This document shows, one piece after another, positions 1-11,112 of a stretch of DNA of 64,000 bases (position 1 is its first letter; every line of letters begins with the position of its first letter). A program made the position numbers and the translations under genes. Below the pieces are notes generated by a model, which was not told the DNA's origin, ran no database searches, and was given only the letters and a program-made list of their open reading frames with translations. Origin of the DNA: Lolium rigidum (taxonomy: Eukaryota; Streptophyta; Magnoliopsida; Poales; Poaceae); contig NW_025901036.1 of assembly GCF_022539505.1 (NCBI RefSeq), positions 1 through 64,000 on the forward strand. The letters run 5' to 3'.

Positions 1-199
1 GAAACTAAGCGAGGCATCATCAACACCTTCCCGACCAGGTATAGGTCGGGTGGCACGCCCTTGCGATAGCATCGGACGTGTGACCGGGGAGGCTTTGCGG
101 GCCGTCGCTCTGAGGGACTGGGGCCAGCCGCAGCCCTAGTTGTTCCCGGCTCTACTGTGTTGCCCGTCTCTGCCCGCCAGGGGGTTTCTGACGTCAACA
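1..199 (+). mobile_element. 3' edge of an LTR, C family (partial)
   Basis: This stretch matches, with scattered substitutions and small indels, the last ~195 bp of the LTR at 53055-54224. Both read through TAGGTATAGGTC, GGTGGCACGCCC, TGCGGGCCGTCGC and CGGCTCTACTGTGTTGCCCG. Both end in ..CAACA, as expected for a TG..CA-bounded LTR. The sequence after 199 is the antisense-gene intron of element D, so the LTR edge is a real insertion boundary; GAAGG at 200-204 would be its TSD copy. The rest of the element lies left of the window. Confidence 0.7.
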
Positions 200-878
200 G
201 AAGGTCAGTAAACACAGTCCAGGAAGGACGAAGAAGACTCGACTTGCCCTTACAGGCCAAGCCGACCCTCGGGGACTGGGGGACGACTGGACTGCGAGTT
301 CAGAAATACTCACCACATGCGCTTCACCAAGCGCCGTGTGGAGCTCAGTGAAGGACAAGGTAGAAGGCGGAGGACGGCGCGAATCGGCCGCTGCACCCGC
401 CTGCATCACCGCGTCGGTCGACGGCGCCCCATCTGTCCCCGTCTCGGGGTCGCCGGGGTGGACTCGGTCCCTGGCGGCCTTGGACCGGCGTTCCTTCATC
501 GGCACCGAGAGGCCGCCCTCCTCGGCGGTGTCGTCCTCGACTTCGGGCGCCCTTTGACCATCAGTCGCGCCGACGCCCGCCGGCTCCTCCTCTACCACGG
601 GGGGAGCGGCGCTCGGTCCCGTCGCCGCACTCGCCGGGGCCTCGCGACCCACGCTGGGCAAGGGGAAAACGTTGGCGGTGAGGTCGGCACGGCCGGCGCT
701 CGCCTTCTCAGCCTGGCTCGTAGCCGCAGGCTCCTCCTGAGCCGACCCCTTGCCTCCAAGGTCGGAAGGCGCCGCTTTCTTCTCCGCGGCCTTCTTCAGC
801 TTGGCCGCCTTCTTCGCCTCAGCCGCCCTTGTGGCCGCCGCCCCAATCGGAGCCGGTCGTGCTAGGACCTTCCTCTTG

Positions 879-883
879 GACCT
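879..883. repeat. Left target-site duplication of element A (GACCT)
   Basis: GACCT directly precedes the first LTR base and is repeated exactly at 7540-7544. A 5-bp duplication is normal for Ty3/Gypsy and Ty1/Copia integrases. Confidence 0.93.
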
Positions 884-2483
884 TGATGGCGTGTAACTCA
901 CACGTTCGTTGGGAACCCCAAGAGGAAGGTATGATGCGCACAGCAGCAAGTTTTCCCTCAGAAAGAAACCAAGGTTTATCGAACCAGGAGGAGCCAAGAA
1001 GCACGTTGAAGGTTGATGGCGGCGGGATGTAGTGCGGCGCAACACCGGAGATCCGGCGCCAACGTGGAACCTGCACAACACAACCAAAGTACTTTGCCCC
1101 AACGAAACGGTGAGGTTGTCAATCTCACCGGCTTGCTGTAACAAAGGATTAACCGTATTGTGTGGAAGATGATTGTTTGCGGAGAAAACGGTAAAACAAG
1201 TATTGCGGCAGATTTGTATTTCGGTATTAAAGAATGGACCGGGGTCCACGAGTTCACTAGAGGTGTCTCTCCCATAAGATAAAAGCATGTTGGGTGAACA
1301 AATTACGGTCGGGCAATTGACAAATAGAGAGAGCATAACAATGCACATACATGTCATGATAAGTATAGTGAGATTTAATTGGGCATTACGACAAAGTACA
1401 TAGACCGCCATCCAACTGCATCTATGCCTAAAAAGTCCACCTTCGAGGTTATCGTCCGAACCCCCTCCGGTATTAAGTTGCTAAACAACGAGACAATTGC
1501 ATTAAGTATGGTGCGTAATGTAATCAATAACTACATCCTCGGACATAGCATCAATGTTTTATCCCTAGTGGCAACGGCACAACACAACCTTAGAACTTTC
1601 ACGTCACTTGTCCGAGGTGTCAATGCGGGCATGAACCCACTATCGAGCATAAATACTCCCTCTTGGAGTTAAGAGCAAAAACTTGGCCAGAGCCTCTACT
1701 AATAACGGAGAGCATGCAAGATCATAAACAACACATATGCAATAACTTGATAATTAACATAACATGGTATTCTCTATCCATCGGATCCCGACAAACACAA
1801 CATAGAGTATTACGGATAGATGATCTTGATCATGTTAGGCAGCTCACAAGATCCAACAATGAAGCACAATGAGGAGAAGACAACCATCTAGCTACTGCTA
1901 TGGACCCATAGTCCGGGGGTGAACTACTCACTCATCACTCCGGAGGCGACCATGGCGGTGTAGAGTCCTCCGGGAGATGAATCCCCTCTCCGGCGAGGGT
2001 GCCGGAGGAGATCTCCGAGAATCCCCCGAGATGGGATTGGCGGCGGCGGCGTCTGCGGAAGGTTTTCCGTATCGTGGTTTTTCGCCTCGGGGGTTTCGCG
2101 ACGGAGGCTTTAAGTAGGCGGAAGGGCGAGTCGGGGGGCTGACGAGGGGCCCACACCATAGGGCGGCGCGGGCCCCCTGCGGCGCGCGGCCCTATGGTGG
2201 CGGCGCCTCGTCGCCCCACTTCGTATCCCTTTCGGTCTTACGGAAGGTTCGTGGCAAAATAGGACCACGGGTCTTGATTTCGTCCAATTCCGAGAATATT
2301 TCGTTACTAGGATTTACTGAAACCAAAAACAGCAGAAAACGACAAGCGGCACTTCGGCATCTTGTTAATAGGTTAGTTCCGGAAAATGCACGAATATGAC
2401 ATAAAGTGTGCATAAAACATGTAGGTATCATCAATAATATGGCATGGATCATAAGAAATTATCGATACGTCGGAGACGTATCA
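884..2483 (-). repeat. LTR of element A (3' LTR in element orientation)
   Basis: Starts TGATGGCGTGTAACTCACAC and ends ..GATACGTCGGAGACGTATCA on the plus strand; same boundaries as the copy at 5938-7539. The terminal bases form a perfect short inverted repeat, GATACGTC-gga-GACGTATC. ORFs called through it are shadows that cross the LTR boundary. Confidence 0.92.
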
Positions 2484-2500
2484 AGCATCCCCAAGCTTAG
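2484..2500 (-). other. Polypurine tract of element A
   Basis: On the minus strand CTAAGCTTGGGGATGCT abuts the 3' LTR. A purine-rich GGGGA core in this place is the expected plus-strand primer for reverse transcription. The equivalent in element B is 47263-47279. Confidence 0.6.
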
Positions 2501-5050
2501 TTACTGCTCGTCCCGAGCGAGGTAAAACGATAACAAAGATAATTTCTGAAGTGACATGCCATCATAACCTTGATCATACTATTTGTAAACATATGTAATG
2601 AATGCAGCGATCAAAACAATGGTAATGTCATGAGTAAACAAGTGAATCATAAAGCAAAGACTTTTCATGAATAGTACTTCAAGACAAGCATTAATAAGTC
2701 TTGCATAAGAGTTAACTCATAAAGCAATAAATCAAAGTAAAGGTATTGAAGCAACACAAAGGAAGATTTAAGTTTCAGTGGTTGCTTTCAACTTGTAACA
2801 TGTATATCTCATGGATAATTGTCAACATAGAGTAATATAACAAGTACAATATGCAAGTATATAAGAATCAATGCACAGTTCACACAAGTGTTTGCTTCTT
2901 GAGGTGGAGAGAGATAGGTGAACTGACTCAACATAAAAGTAAAAAGAATGGTCCTTCAAAGAGGAAAGCATCGATTGCTATATTTGTGCTAGAGCTTTTA
3001 TTTTGAAAACATGAAACAATTTTGTCAACGGTAGTAATAAAGCATATGAGTTATGTAAATTATATCTTACAAGTTGCAAGCCTCATGCATAGTATACTAA
3101 TAGTGCCCGCACCTTGTCCTAATTAGCTTGGACTACCGGATCTTTGCAATGCACATGTTTTAACCAAGTGTCACAATGGGGTACCTCCATGTCGCTCTGT
3201 ACAAAGGTCTAAGGAGAAAGCTCGCATTTTGGATTTCTCGCTTTTGATTATTCTCAACTTAGACATCCATACCGGGACAACATGGACAACGAGATAATGG
3301 ACTCCTCTTTAATGCATAAGCATGTGGCAACAATTATTATTCTCATATGAGATTGAGGATATATGTCCAAAACTGAAACTTCCACCATGATTCATGGCTT
3401 TAGTTAGCGGCCCAATGTTCTTCTCTAACAATATGCATGCTCCAACCATTAAGGTGGTAGATCTCTCTTACTTCGGACAAGACGGACATGCATAGCAACT
3501 CACATGATATTCAACAAAGAATAGTTGATGGCGTCCCAGAAACATGGCTATCGCACAACAAGCAACTTAATAAGAGATAAAGTGCATAAGTACATATTCA
3601 ATACCACAATAGTTTTTAAGCTATTTGTCCCATGAGCTATATATTGCAAAGGTGAATGATGGAATTTTAAAGGTAGCACTCAAGCAATTTACTTTGGAAT
3701 GGCGGATAAATACCATGTAGTAGGTAGGTATAGTGGACACAAATGGCATAGTGGTTGGCTCAAGGATTTTGGATGCATGAGAAGTATTCCCTCTCGATAC
3801 AAGGTTTAGGCTAGCAAGGTTATTTGAAACAAACACAAGGATGAACGGTGCAGCAAAACTCACATAAAAGACATATTGTAAACATTATAAGACTCTACAC
3901 CGTCTTCCTTGTTGTTCAAAACTCAATACTAGATATTATCTAGACTCTAGAGAAACCAAATATGCAAACCAAATTAGCAAGCTCTAAGTGTTTCTTCATT
4001 AATGGGTGCAAAGTATATGATGCAAGAGCTTAAACATGAGCACAACAATTGCCAAGTATCAAATTATCCAAGACATTTTAGAGTTACTACATGTAGTATT
4101 TTCCAATTCCAACCATATAACAATTTAACGAAGAAGAAACTTCGCCATGAATACTATGAGTAGAGCCTAAGGACATACTTGTCCATATGCTACAGCGGAG
4201 CGTGTCTCTCTCCCATAAAGTGAATGCTAGGATCCATTTTATTCAAACAAAACAAAAAACAAAAACAAACCGACGCTCCAAGCAAAGTGCATAAGATGTG
4301 ACGGAATAAAAATATAGTTTCGGGGGAGGAACACTGATAATGTTGTCGATGAAGAAGGGGATGCCTTGGGCATCCCCAAGCTTAGACGCTTGAGTCTTCT
4401 TAGAATATGCAGGGGTGAACCACCGGGGCATCCCCAAGCTTAGAGCTTTCACTCTCCTTGATCATATTGCATCATACTCCTCTCTTGATCCTTGAAAACT
4501 TCCTCCACACCAAACTCGAAACAACTCATTAGAGGGTTAGTGCACAATAAAAATTAACATGTTCAGAGGTGACACAATCATTCTTACTTCTGGACATTGC
4601 ATAAAGCTACTTGGACATTAATGGATCAAAGAAATTCATCCAACATAGCAAAAGAGGCAATGCAAAATAAAAGGCAGAATCTGTCAAAACAGAACAGTCC
4701 GTAAAGATGGATTTTATTAGGCCACCAGACTTGCTCAAATGAAAATGCCCAAATTGAATGAAAGTTGCGTACATATCTGAGGATCATGCACGTAAATTGG
4801 CTTAATTTTATGAGCTACCTACAGGGAGGTAGACCCAGATTCGTGACAGCAAAGAAATCTGGAACTGCGCAGTAATCCAAATCCAGTACTTACTTTTCTA
4901 TCAAAGACTTTACTTGGCACAACAAAACTCAAAACTAAGATAAGGAGAGGTTGCTACAGTAGTAAACAACTTCCAAGACTCAAATATAAAACAAAAATAC
5001 TGTAGTAAAAACATGGGTTGTCTCCCATAAGCGCTTTTCTTTAACGCCTT
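2501..5050 (-). other. Non-coding internal region of element A
   Basis: About 2.5 kb of AT-rich DNA with no ORF above ~80 codons that looks real. It is nearly collinear with 47280-49847 of element B, so it is family sequence rather than captured DNA. The motif GCATCCCCAAGCTTAG recurs at about 4370-4385 and 4428-4443, echoing the polypurine-tract sequence beside the LTR. Confidence 0.8.
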
Positions 5051-5719
5051 TCAGCTAGGCGCAGAAAGTGTATCTCCAGTATTATCAAAGGGTGGTGCAC
5101 CTACAGCGGGGTTTGGAGTTTTCTCAACCATGCATAGTATATTGGATACATAAGTTTCAGCGTCTCCCTTTTCATTAGTCTTGGGCTTGCTACTCTGATC
5201 GAACAAATTTTCAGGAACAAGCCAAGCATAGTTATGTTCTAGTGCATCATTCATAGCTAGGAGTTTACATGGTATTGGTGCTTTGATCTCCCCACCATCA
5301 TTAATATTATTAGTGTACCTTATTCTATCCATGTCCATTTTTTCAAGGAGACCAACAAAATTAGTATGAGAACCAAGCATATTAAATTTAGCAAAGACCT
5401 TTCTAGTCTCTCTTGCTAGACCACCAAATTCTCTAAGAAGGGTTTCTAAAACAAAATCTTTCTTTTCCCCCTCTTCCATATCACCAAGTGTAAGAAACAT
5501 GTGTTGTATTATAGGATTGAGATTAACAAATTTAGTTTCCAACAGGCGAACTAAATGCGCAGCAGCAATTTCATAAGTGGGAGCAAGGTCTACCAAGTGT
5601 CTATCTTCAAAATCTTCAATGGTACTAACATGATTGAAAAATTCTTCTATATTGTTTCTCCCAATGATAGACCCGCGTCCTACCGGTATGTATTTTGTGG
5701 TAAAATTAAAAGGAAACAT
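5051..5719 (-). CDS. Single 222-aa ORF of element A, function unknown
   Basis: The only substantial ORF in the element. It starts (MFPFNFTTK) about 190 bp downstream of the primer-binding site, the position normally taken by gag. The protein is soluble-looking and mixed-charge, with a predicted helical centre (NPIIQHMFLTLGDMEEGEKK, then LLREFGGLARETRKVFAKFN). No zinc knuckle, aspartic protease (DSG/DTG) or polymerase motif is visible. The element B copy (49848-50492) differs at about 13 of 214 aligned residues with no frameshift, which suggests selection on the protein or a recent common source. I do not recognise the family. A gag-like structural or packaging role is inferred from position only. 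Confidence 0.75.
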   Translation of the reverse strand: MFPFNFTTKYIPVGRGSIIGRNNIEEFFNHVSTIEDFEDRHLVDLAPTYEIAAAHLVRLLETKFVNLNPIIQHMFLTLGDMEEGEKKDFVLETLLREFGGLARETRKVFAKFNMLGSHTNFVGLLEKMDMDRIRYTNNINDGGEIKAPIPCKLLAMNDALEHNYAWLVPENLFDQSSKPKTNEKGDAETYVSNILCMVEKTPNPAVGAPPFDNTGDTLSAPS

Positions 5720-5908
5720 GATGCAAGTAACTAATTTTTTTGTGTTTTTGATATAGCAAACAAGATAGTAAATAAAGTAAAACTAGCAACTAATTTTTTT
5801 GTGTTTTGATATAAGTGCAGCAAACAAAGTAGTAAATAAAATAAAGCAAGACAAAAACAAAGTAAAGAGATTGAGAAGTGGAGACTCCCCTTGCAGCGTG
5901 TCTTGATC

Positions 5909-5926
5909 TCCCCGGCAACGGCGCCG
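5909..5926 (-). other. Primer-binding site of element A (tRNA-Asp type)
   Basis: On the minus strand, 11 nt inside the right LTR, the sequence reads CGGCGCCGTTGCCGGGGA. It is complementary to the 3' end of plant tRNA-Asp except that the first base is C instead of T (TGG pairs with the CCA tail). Element B has the intact form at 50702-50719. The mismatch falls at a CAG site and may be a base-call error. Confidence 0.85.
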
Positions 5927-5937
5927 GAAAAAGAGCT

Positions 5938-7539
5938 TGATGGCGTGTAACTCACACGTTCGTTGGGAACCCCAAGAGGAAGGTATGATGCGCACAGCGG
6001 CAAGTTTTCCCTCGAGAAAGAAACCAAGGTTTATCGAACCGAGGAGGAGCCAAGAAGCACGTTGAAGGTTGATGGCGGCGGGATGTAGTGCGGCGCAACA
6101 CCGGAGATCCCGGCGCCAACGTGGAACCTGCACAACACAACCAAAGTACTTTGCCCCAACGAAACGAGTGAGGTTGTCAATCTCACCGGCTTGCTGTAAC
6201 AAAGGATTAACCATATTGTGTGGAAGATGATTGTTTGCGAGAGAAAACGGTAAAACAAGTATTGAAGCAGATTTGTATTTCGGTATTAAAGAATGGACCG
6301 GGGTCCACAGTTCACTAGAGGTGTCTCTCCCATAAGATAAAAGCATGTTGGGTGAACAAATTACGGTCGGGCAATTGACAAATAGAGAGAGCATAACAAT
6401 GCACATACATGTCATGATAAGTACGGTGAGATTTAATTGGGCATTACGACAAAGTACATAGACCGCCATCCAACTGCATCTATGCCTAAAAAGTCCACCT
6501 TCGGGTTATCGTCCGAACCCCCTCCGGTATTAAGTTGCTAAACAACGAGACAATTGCATTAAGTATGGTGCGTAATGTAATCAATAACTACATCCTCGGA
6601 CATAGCATCAATGTTTTATCCCTAGTGGCAACGGCACAACACAACCTTAGAACTTTACGTCACTTGTCCGAGGTGTCAATGCGGGCATGAACCCACTATC
6701 GAGCATAAATACTCCCTCTTGGAGTTAAGAGCAAAAACTTGGCCAGAGCCTCTACTAATAACGGAGAGCATGCAAGATCATAAACAACACATATGCAATA
6801 ACTTGATAATTAACATAACATGGTATTCTCTATCCATCGGATCCCGACAAACACAACATAGAGTATTACGGATAGATGATCTTGATCATGTTAGGCAGCT
6901 CACAAGATCCAACAATGAAGCACAATGAGGAGAAGACAACCATCTAGCTACTGCTATGGACCCATAGTCCAGGGGTGAACTACTCACTCATCACTCCGGA
7001 GGCGACCATGGCGGTGTAGAGTCCTCCGGGAGATGAATCCCCTCTCCGGCAGGGTGCCGGAGGAGATCTCCAGAATCCCCCGAGATGGGATTGGCGGCGG
7101 CGGCGTCTCTGGAAGGTTTTCCGTATCGTGGTTTTTCGCCTCAGGGGTTTCGCGACGGAGGCTTTAAGTAGGCGGAAGGGCAGAGTCGGGGGGCTGACGA
7201 GGGGCCCACACCATAGGGCGGCGCGGGCCCCCTCTGGCCGCGCGGCCCTATGGTGGCGGCGCCTCGTCGCCCCACTTCGTATCCCTTTCGGTCTTCTGGA
7301 AGGTTCGTGGCAAAATAGGACCCTGGGTCTTGATTTCGTCCAATTCCGAGAATATTTCGTTACTAGGATTTCTGAAACCAAAAACAGCGAGAAAACAGCA
7401 ACTGGCACTTCGGCATCTTGTTAATAGGTTAGTTCCAGAAAATGCACGAATATGACATAAAGTGTGCATAAAACATGTAGGTATCATCAATAATATGGCA
7501 TGGATCATAAGAAATTATCGATACGTCGGAGACGTATCA
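5938..7539 (-). repeat. LTR of element A (5' LTR in element orientation)
   Basis: Begins TGATGGCGTGTAACTCAC and ends ..GACGTATCA, followed by the TSD copy GACCT (7540-7544). It contains the same blocks as 884-2483. Transcription of element A would begin here, towards lower coordinates. Confidence 0.92.
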
Positions 7540-7544
7540 GACCT
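7540..7544. repeat. Right target-site duplication of element A (GACCT)
   Basis: Exact copy of 879-883. It falls at the splice acceptor/exon 3 start of D's antisense gene (CTGCAG|GTC on the minus strand). Confidence 0.93.
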
Positions 7545-8959
7545 GCAGGGAAGCGAGGCGGGTTATTAGCCAATCTCGTCATGAAGAGAACAAGTTCGAT
7601 AAGGAGTACTTACTTCACCGTGGGGATCGCTTTCACGCCCGGGCCGGCTCGGGCTCCAGCGTCGATCACGTCCTTCAGGGGGCGCTGAAGCTTTATGGAG
7701 CCCTCCAAGATAGTGGGGCGTAGCCGCTTGGGCAGCGGCTCGGCCCCTTCCTTTGAAGGCTCCCTCTCCTCCGGGCGAGAGGTCGCCTCCTCGTCCCCTT
7801 CGCCTTCCTGCGGCTTCGGAGCGCCCTGTGATGAAGACCCGGCGCCCCTCTTCGATCCGCGCGGGAGTCGTACGAAGTCTCGCGCTTCGGAGTCCGACTC
7901 GGTGCGCTCCTCCTCATCGTCTACCTCCTCCTCCTCGCCTTCGGTCATTTCCGGAGGCTCCTTCCCGGCGAGAGGGGGGAGATGGTCGGCGACCTTCTGC
8001 CACCGCTGCATTTGAATCAAGGAAATAAGTTAGAAATGAGAAGCACTACCTAAGCATCCGGGGCTGTCGGACAGGTCAATACCTGAGGCGCCGGGTTGTC
8101 CTCGGAGAAGGGCTGTAGGCCGTCCTCGAAGGAGGTAAAGGAGGCCGTGGTAATCTTGGCGAGCGCCTTCCGGTACTCGCCTTCATCCCACTCGGTCGCC
8201 GTCGACCGGGTGCAGTCGTTTTGCCCCCGGTACTCCCACATGAAGTGGGCTCGGCACCGCGGGGGATCAGCCGGCGGCCGAGCCGGCGGTTGTACATGTT
8301 GGCCGCCGTCGGGCCCGTGTCCTTCGAGCTCGGATCTCCTGGCGCATCCCCTTCACCACCTCCTCCTGCTCGCGCGGCAGCGACCGGACGTTGAGACGCC
8401 GCGGGACGCTGGGCTCGGGGTCGAACTGAGGAATGCAAACCTCGCCGGGGGGAGTGTACTCCTTGGCGTAGAACCAGAAGCGGCGCCACTGCGACTGCGC
8501 CTTCTTGGGGAGCGCCATGTCGATGAAGCTCTCCCCGGACTTCACCTGGAAGGTGATCCCGCCATTCGGGATTAGCGCCTCGCTGCTCTTGCTGGCCCGG
8601 GTCGCCCGCCCATGGAAGATCGATACCCACAAAGGGAAGTATGGCGGGCAGCCCAAGTAGCACTCGCACAACGCCACGAACAGGGAGATCTGCTGCACAC
8701 TATGCGGCCCCAGGTCGCATATCTTTATGCCGTAGAAGGCCAGAAGTTGCCGGATGAAGTCGGAAGAGGGGAGCGCGAAGCCGCGATCCAAGAAGCTGAG
8801 GAAGAGCACGAATTCGCCCGGCCTCGGGAGCGGTTCCACCTCATTCACCGGCGGGACCCGCCGGCGCTCCAGTTTGAACTCGGGGATGACCCCGGAGGCA
8901 ACGTACGGGAGAAGAGACTCGCGGGTGACCTTGGATTTGCCCCAGGCTCTCGTCGCCAT

Positions 8960-9512
8960 GGTTGTGCTTGGGAGTTCTCGACAAGAAGCAGATGGAATGG
9001 GAGCGGGGAGAGAATGTGGCGGGATGGAGAACCCTAATCCTCGGGTCCGACCTTTTATACCGCCGCACTCGCCCAAGATAAGGTATCAAATCCACCCGTT
9101 GATCCGCCGCGGGATTATCGCCCTGCAGTTAACGGTCAAGATCAATGACGGGACTGGTGGAACGGGCGTTAGAGCTAGCCGTTAGCGGTCACAACGGACC
9201 CAACGGTCAACTTCGCGCAAACGACTCGCGCCTCGGTCAACGTGAAATCTAGCCGTTGGCTCTCCCACGTGTCCGCACCCGGGACCTACGCCGACTGGCT
9301 AACGACGACTGGCGTATGCCGACTGTCATACGGCGACTGGCACACGCCGACTACCACGCGCCGACTGGCTCATTAAGTTCGGGCGATTGAAGACTGGCGG
9401 CCAACTGATGTTTATTCGGGGAGCTCGGCGGCGATTCTTCTTAATCCGCCCCAGTGCCTCTTCGCGACCAGCGCCAGATCTACGCCTCGTCACCACCGCG
9501 CTCGGGGACTAC
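8960..9512 (+). other. Element D, region between antisense-gene start and 3' LTR, with short repeats and polypurine tract
   Basis: GC-rich non-coding DNA. At 9285-9372 a degenerate 14-17-bp motif with core CGACTGGC/ACGCCGACT is repeated about six times. The last bases, GCTCGGGGACTAC (9500-9512), form a typical polypurine tract directly before the LTR start TGATGGGGATATG. As 5' flank of the antisense gene, the region may also hold its promoter, though no clear TATA box was seen in that direction. Confidence 0.6.
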
Positions 9513-9984
9513 TGATGGGGATATGCCCATAGGGGGTGGGTCGCCAGTCCCACTCGCCACAAGGATGAAGGCCCAGGAAGGACCGCCAGTCGCCTAACCG
9601 ACTGGATCTGAAGGCGATTGGGCCAAAGACCCAAGGAGGAGATCCGTACGGCCGTTTAAGAAGATTACTTGTAGAAGGGTGATGCATCCCGGATTAGTAG
9701 CAACTGATATGATTCGGAGTTATCTCCTTGTAACCCTAGACCGGGGGTGGATATATAAACCCCCGGGCTAAACCCTAGAGGACACGATATCTGAGATCCA
9801 ATCTCCCCCTTTTGTAAGCTCTTGGCTCCGTGCCGACTGAGCCCCCCCATTGTAATTCCCCACTGAGCAATAAGATCTAGCAGGACGTAGGCCTTTTACT
9901 CTCCGGAGGGGCTGAACCTGGGTAAAACCTTGCGTCCCTTGCACCTCGACCCGTAGATGGTGATGTTCCCTTGCCCTCGCATCA
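9513..9984 (+). repeat. 3' LTR of element D
   Basis: A 472-bp LTR starting TGATGGGGATATGCCCATAG and ending CCTTGCCCTCGCATCA (TGATG..CATCA inverted ends), preceded by a polypurine tract. A promoter-like TATATAAAC lies near 9752-9760. ATGAA at 9985-9989 would be one TSD copy; its partner is left of the window. Confidence 0.8.
9750..9760 (+). promoter_or_regulatory. TATA box in the LTR of element D
   Basis: GATATATAAAC within a CCGGGGGTGG..CCCCCGGG context, about 225 bp before the LTR end. Position and sequence fit the U3/R boundary of a Gypsy LTR. Confidence 0.6.
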
Positions 9985-9989
9985 ATGAA

Positions 9990-10990
9990 GTGCTACCCCC
10001 TGTAGCATCTGCCGTGGTCACATCCACGACAGTTGGGGCTTTCCATTCCTCAACGGTCTTGATCTTAGTGGGATCTACGGCAATTCCTCCTACAGACAAG
10101 ATGTGTCCCAGGAATCCTACTTCCTTCAACCAAAACTCACATTTGCTAAACTTGGCGTACAACTTCTGCTGCCTAAGGGTTTCTAGGATAACTTCCAAAT
10201 GTTGCCCATGTTCTTCTTCGGATTTGGAGTAGATAAGGATGTCGTCGATGAAGACAACGACAAACTTATCCAAAAAGTTCATAAAGATCTTATTCATGAG
10301 ATTCATGAAGTAAGCGGGGGCATTGGTCAATCCAAATGACATGACATTGTACTCATACAATCCATATCTAGTGGTAAAGGCAGTCTTAGGGATATCCGTT
10401 GCACGAATCTTCAGTTGATGGTAACCAGTCCTAAGATCAATCTTAGAGAACACTTTGGCACCGGTCAGCTGGTCAAACATGTCTTCTATTTTTGGCAAGG
10501 GGTATTTGTTTTTGATGGTGACATCGTTAAGCTTATGGTAATCCGTACATAAACGAGTGGCACCGTCTTTCTTATCCACAAACAAAACGGGGGATCTCCA
10601 AGGCGACGCACTTGGTCGAATCAGACCTTTGTACAACATATCATCCAGTTGCTTCTTCAGTTCTACTAACTCTGCGGGGTTCATGCTATAGGCTCTCTGG
10701 GCTATAGTTCCTGTTCCAGGGATTAACTCGATAATAAACTCGATATCCCGATCTGGGGGCATATCGGGTAGATCATCAGGAAACACATCGGGGTATCGAC
10801 AGACGACCCTGATCTGATCCAAGGTTGGCTTGGCTAAACTCTGGTTGCAGGTGAACTTTCTGGGCAGCCTTTCAGACACATGTTCTACTAATATTCCTGT
10901 GCTACTAGTCATGGTGATGGCCTTCTTGGCACAGTCAATCAATCAATGATGTTTCGACATCCAATCCATACCCAGTACTACTTCCAAACC
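9990..10990 (-). pseudogene. Reverse transcriptase of element E, truncated
   Basis: A Ty3/Gypsy reverse transcriptase. In the reading frame from 10942 it shows [10 protein letters not shown] (about residues 131-140), [27 protein letters not shown] and the catalytic FIDDILIYS (231-239), then FLGHILS and VEEWKAP. After about 10033 the expected FLGLAGYYRRF block is absent and element D begins. Upstream, the frame continues with the protease-RT linker ..LEVVLGMDWMSKHH, then a stop codon near 10945 in place of a conserved glycine, then LIDCAKKAI. Polymerase function is lost by truncation and by this stop. Confidence 0.85.
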
Positions 10991-11112
10991 TTTTGTTCCC
11001 AGAACAATTAAATTGGCATAAAAATCTATTTCATGGATTCTGATGGGTACATCTTTGCAAATTTTTCTAGCTTTTGTAGTTGAACCAGGTATTTGAACTA
11101 TCATGACATGTT

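Larger units (their letters stand above)
884..7539 (-). mobile_element. Element A: complete non-autonomous LTR retrotransposon (LARD-like)
   Basis: A complete element of 6656 bp bounded by exact 5-bp TSDs. LTRs of about 1.6 kb lie at 884-2483 and 5938-7539. The primer-binding site matching the tRNA-Asp 3' end lies beside the right LTR, so the element is transcribed on the minus strand. The internal 3.45 kb has one ORF (5051-5719) directly downstream of the PBS. No protease, reverse transcriptase, RNase H or integrase is seen, so it must be mobilised by an autonomous partner. The LTR pair looks very similar apart from differences at CAG/CTG sites, implying recent insertion. Element B is a second copy of the family with a slightly different LTR edge. 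Confidence 0.93.
314..8959 (-). pseudogene. Antisense spliced gene of element D (Transposase_28-like), interrupted by element A
   Basis: Minus-strand gene. Exon 1 is 8959-8083 (start MATRAWGKSK; donor CAG|GTATT). Exon 2 is 8005-7614 (acceptor TGCAG|CGGTGG; donor GAA|GTAAGT). Exon 3 begins at 7542 after CTGCAG and continues at 878-314 across element A. The joins keep frame (..NPAPQ-RWQKVA.. and ..IPTVK-SKRKV..). The N-terminal part resembles the grass gypsy-associated Transposase_28 family (LPRPGEFVLFLSFLDRGF, then LLAFYGIKICDLGPHS). The middle is acidic (EGEEEEVDDEEERTESDSE) and exon 3 is a Lys/Ala-rich helical stretch (AAKLKKAAEKKA). Two one-base indels break exon 1 near 8330 and 8250: ..NMYNRRLGRRLIP.. 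and ..RCRAHFMWEYRGQND.. are in different frames. They may be old mutations or sequencing errors. Element A lies within 5 bp of the exon 3 splice acceptor. The biochemical function of this family is unknown. Confidence 0.65.
200..9984 (+). mobile_element. Element D: Tat/Retand-like Gypsy retrotransposon, 3' half, split by element A
   Basis: The 3' half of a plus-strand LTR retrotransposon. It contains a spliced antisense gene (314-8959, minus strand) encoding a 'putative gypsy type transposon' (Transposase_28-like) protein, a polypurine tract at 9500-9512 and a 472-bp LTR at 9513-9984. An antisense ORF between integrase and 3' LTR is a known trait of the Tat/Retand group (RIRE2 and Grande in grasses), which is the basis of the assignment. 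Element A (884-7539) is inserted in the antisense gene and a C-family LTR ends at 199 in its last visible intron. gag-pol and the 5' LTR would lie left of the window. D itself interrupts the reverse transcriptase of element E. Confidence 0.7.

Noticed and set aside
194..1411. A 405-codon minus-strand ORF
   Set aside because: It runs from the LTR of element A across the insertion boundary (884) into the antisense exon of D and on into its intron. Only 314-878 is real coding sequence.
5783..6469. A 228-codon ORF inside the LTR of element A
   Set aside because: It is LTR sequence crossing the PBS, its frame is broken in the other LTR copies, and it shows no protein motif.
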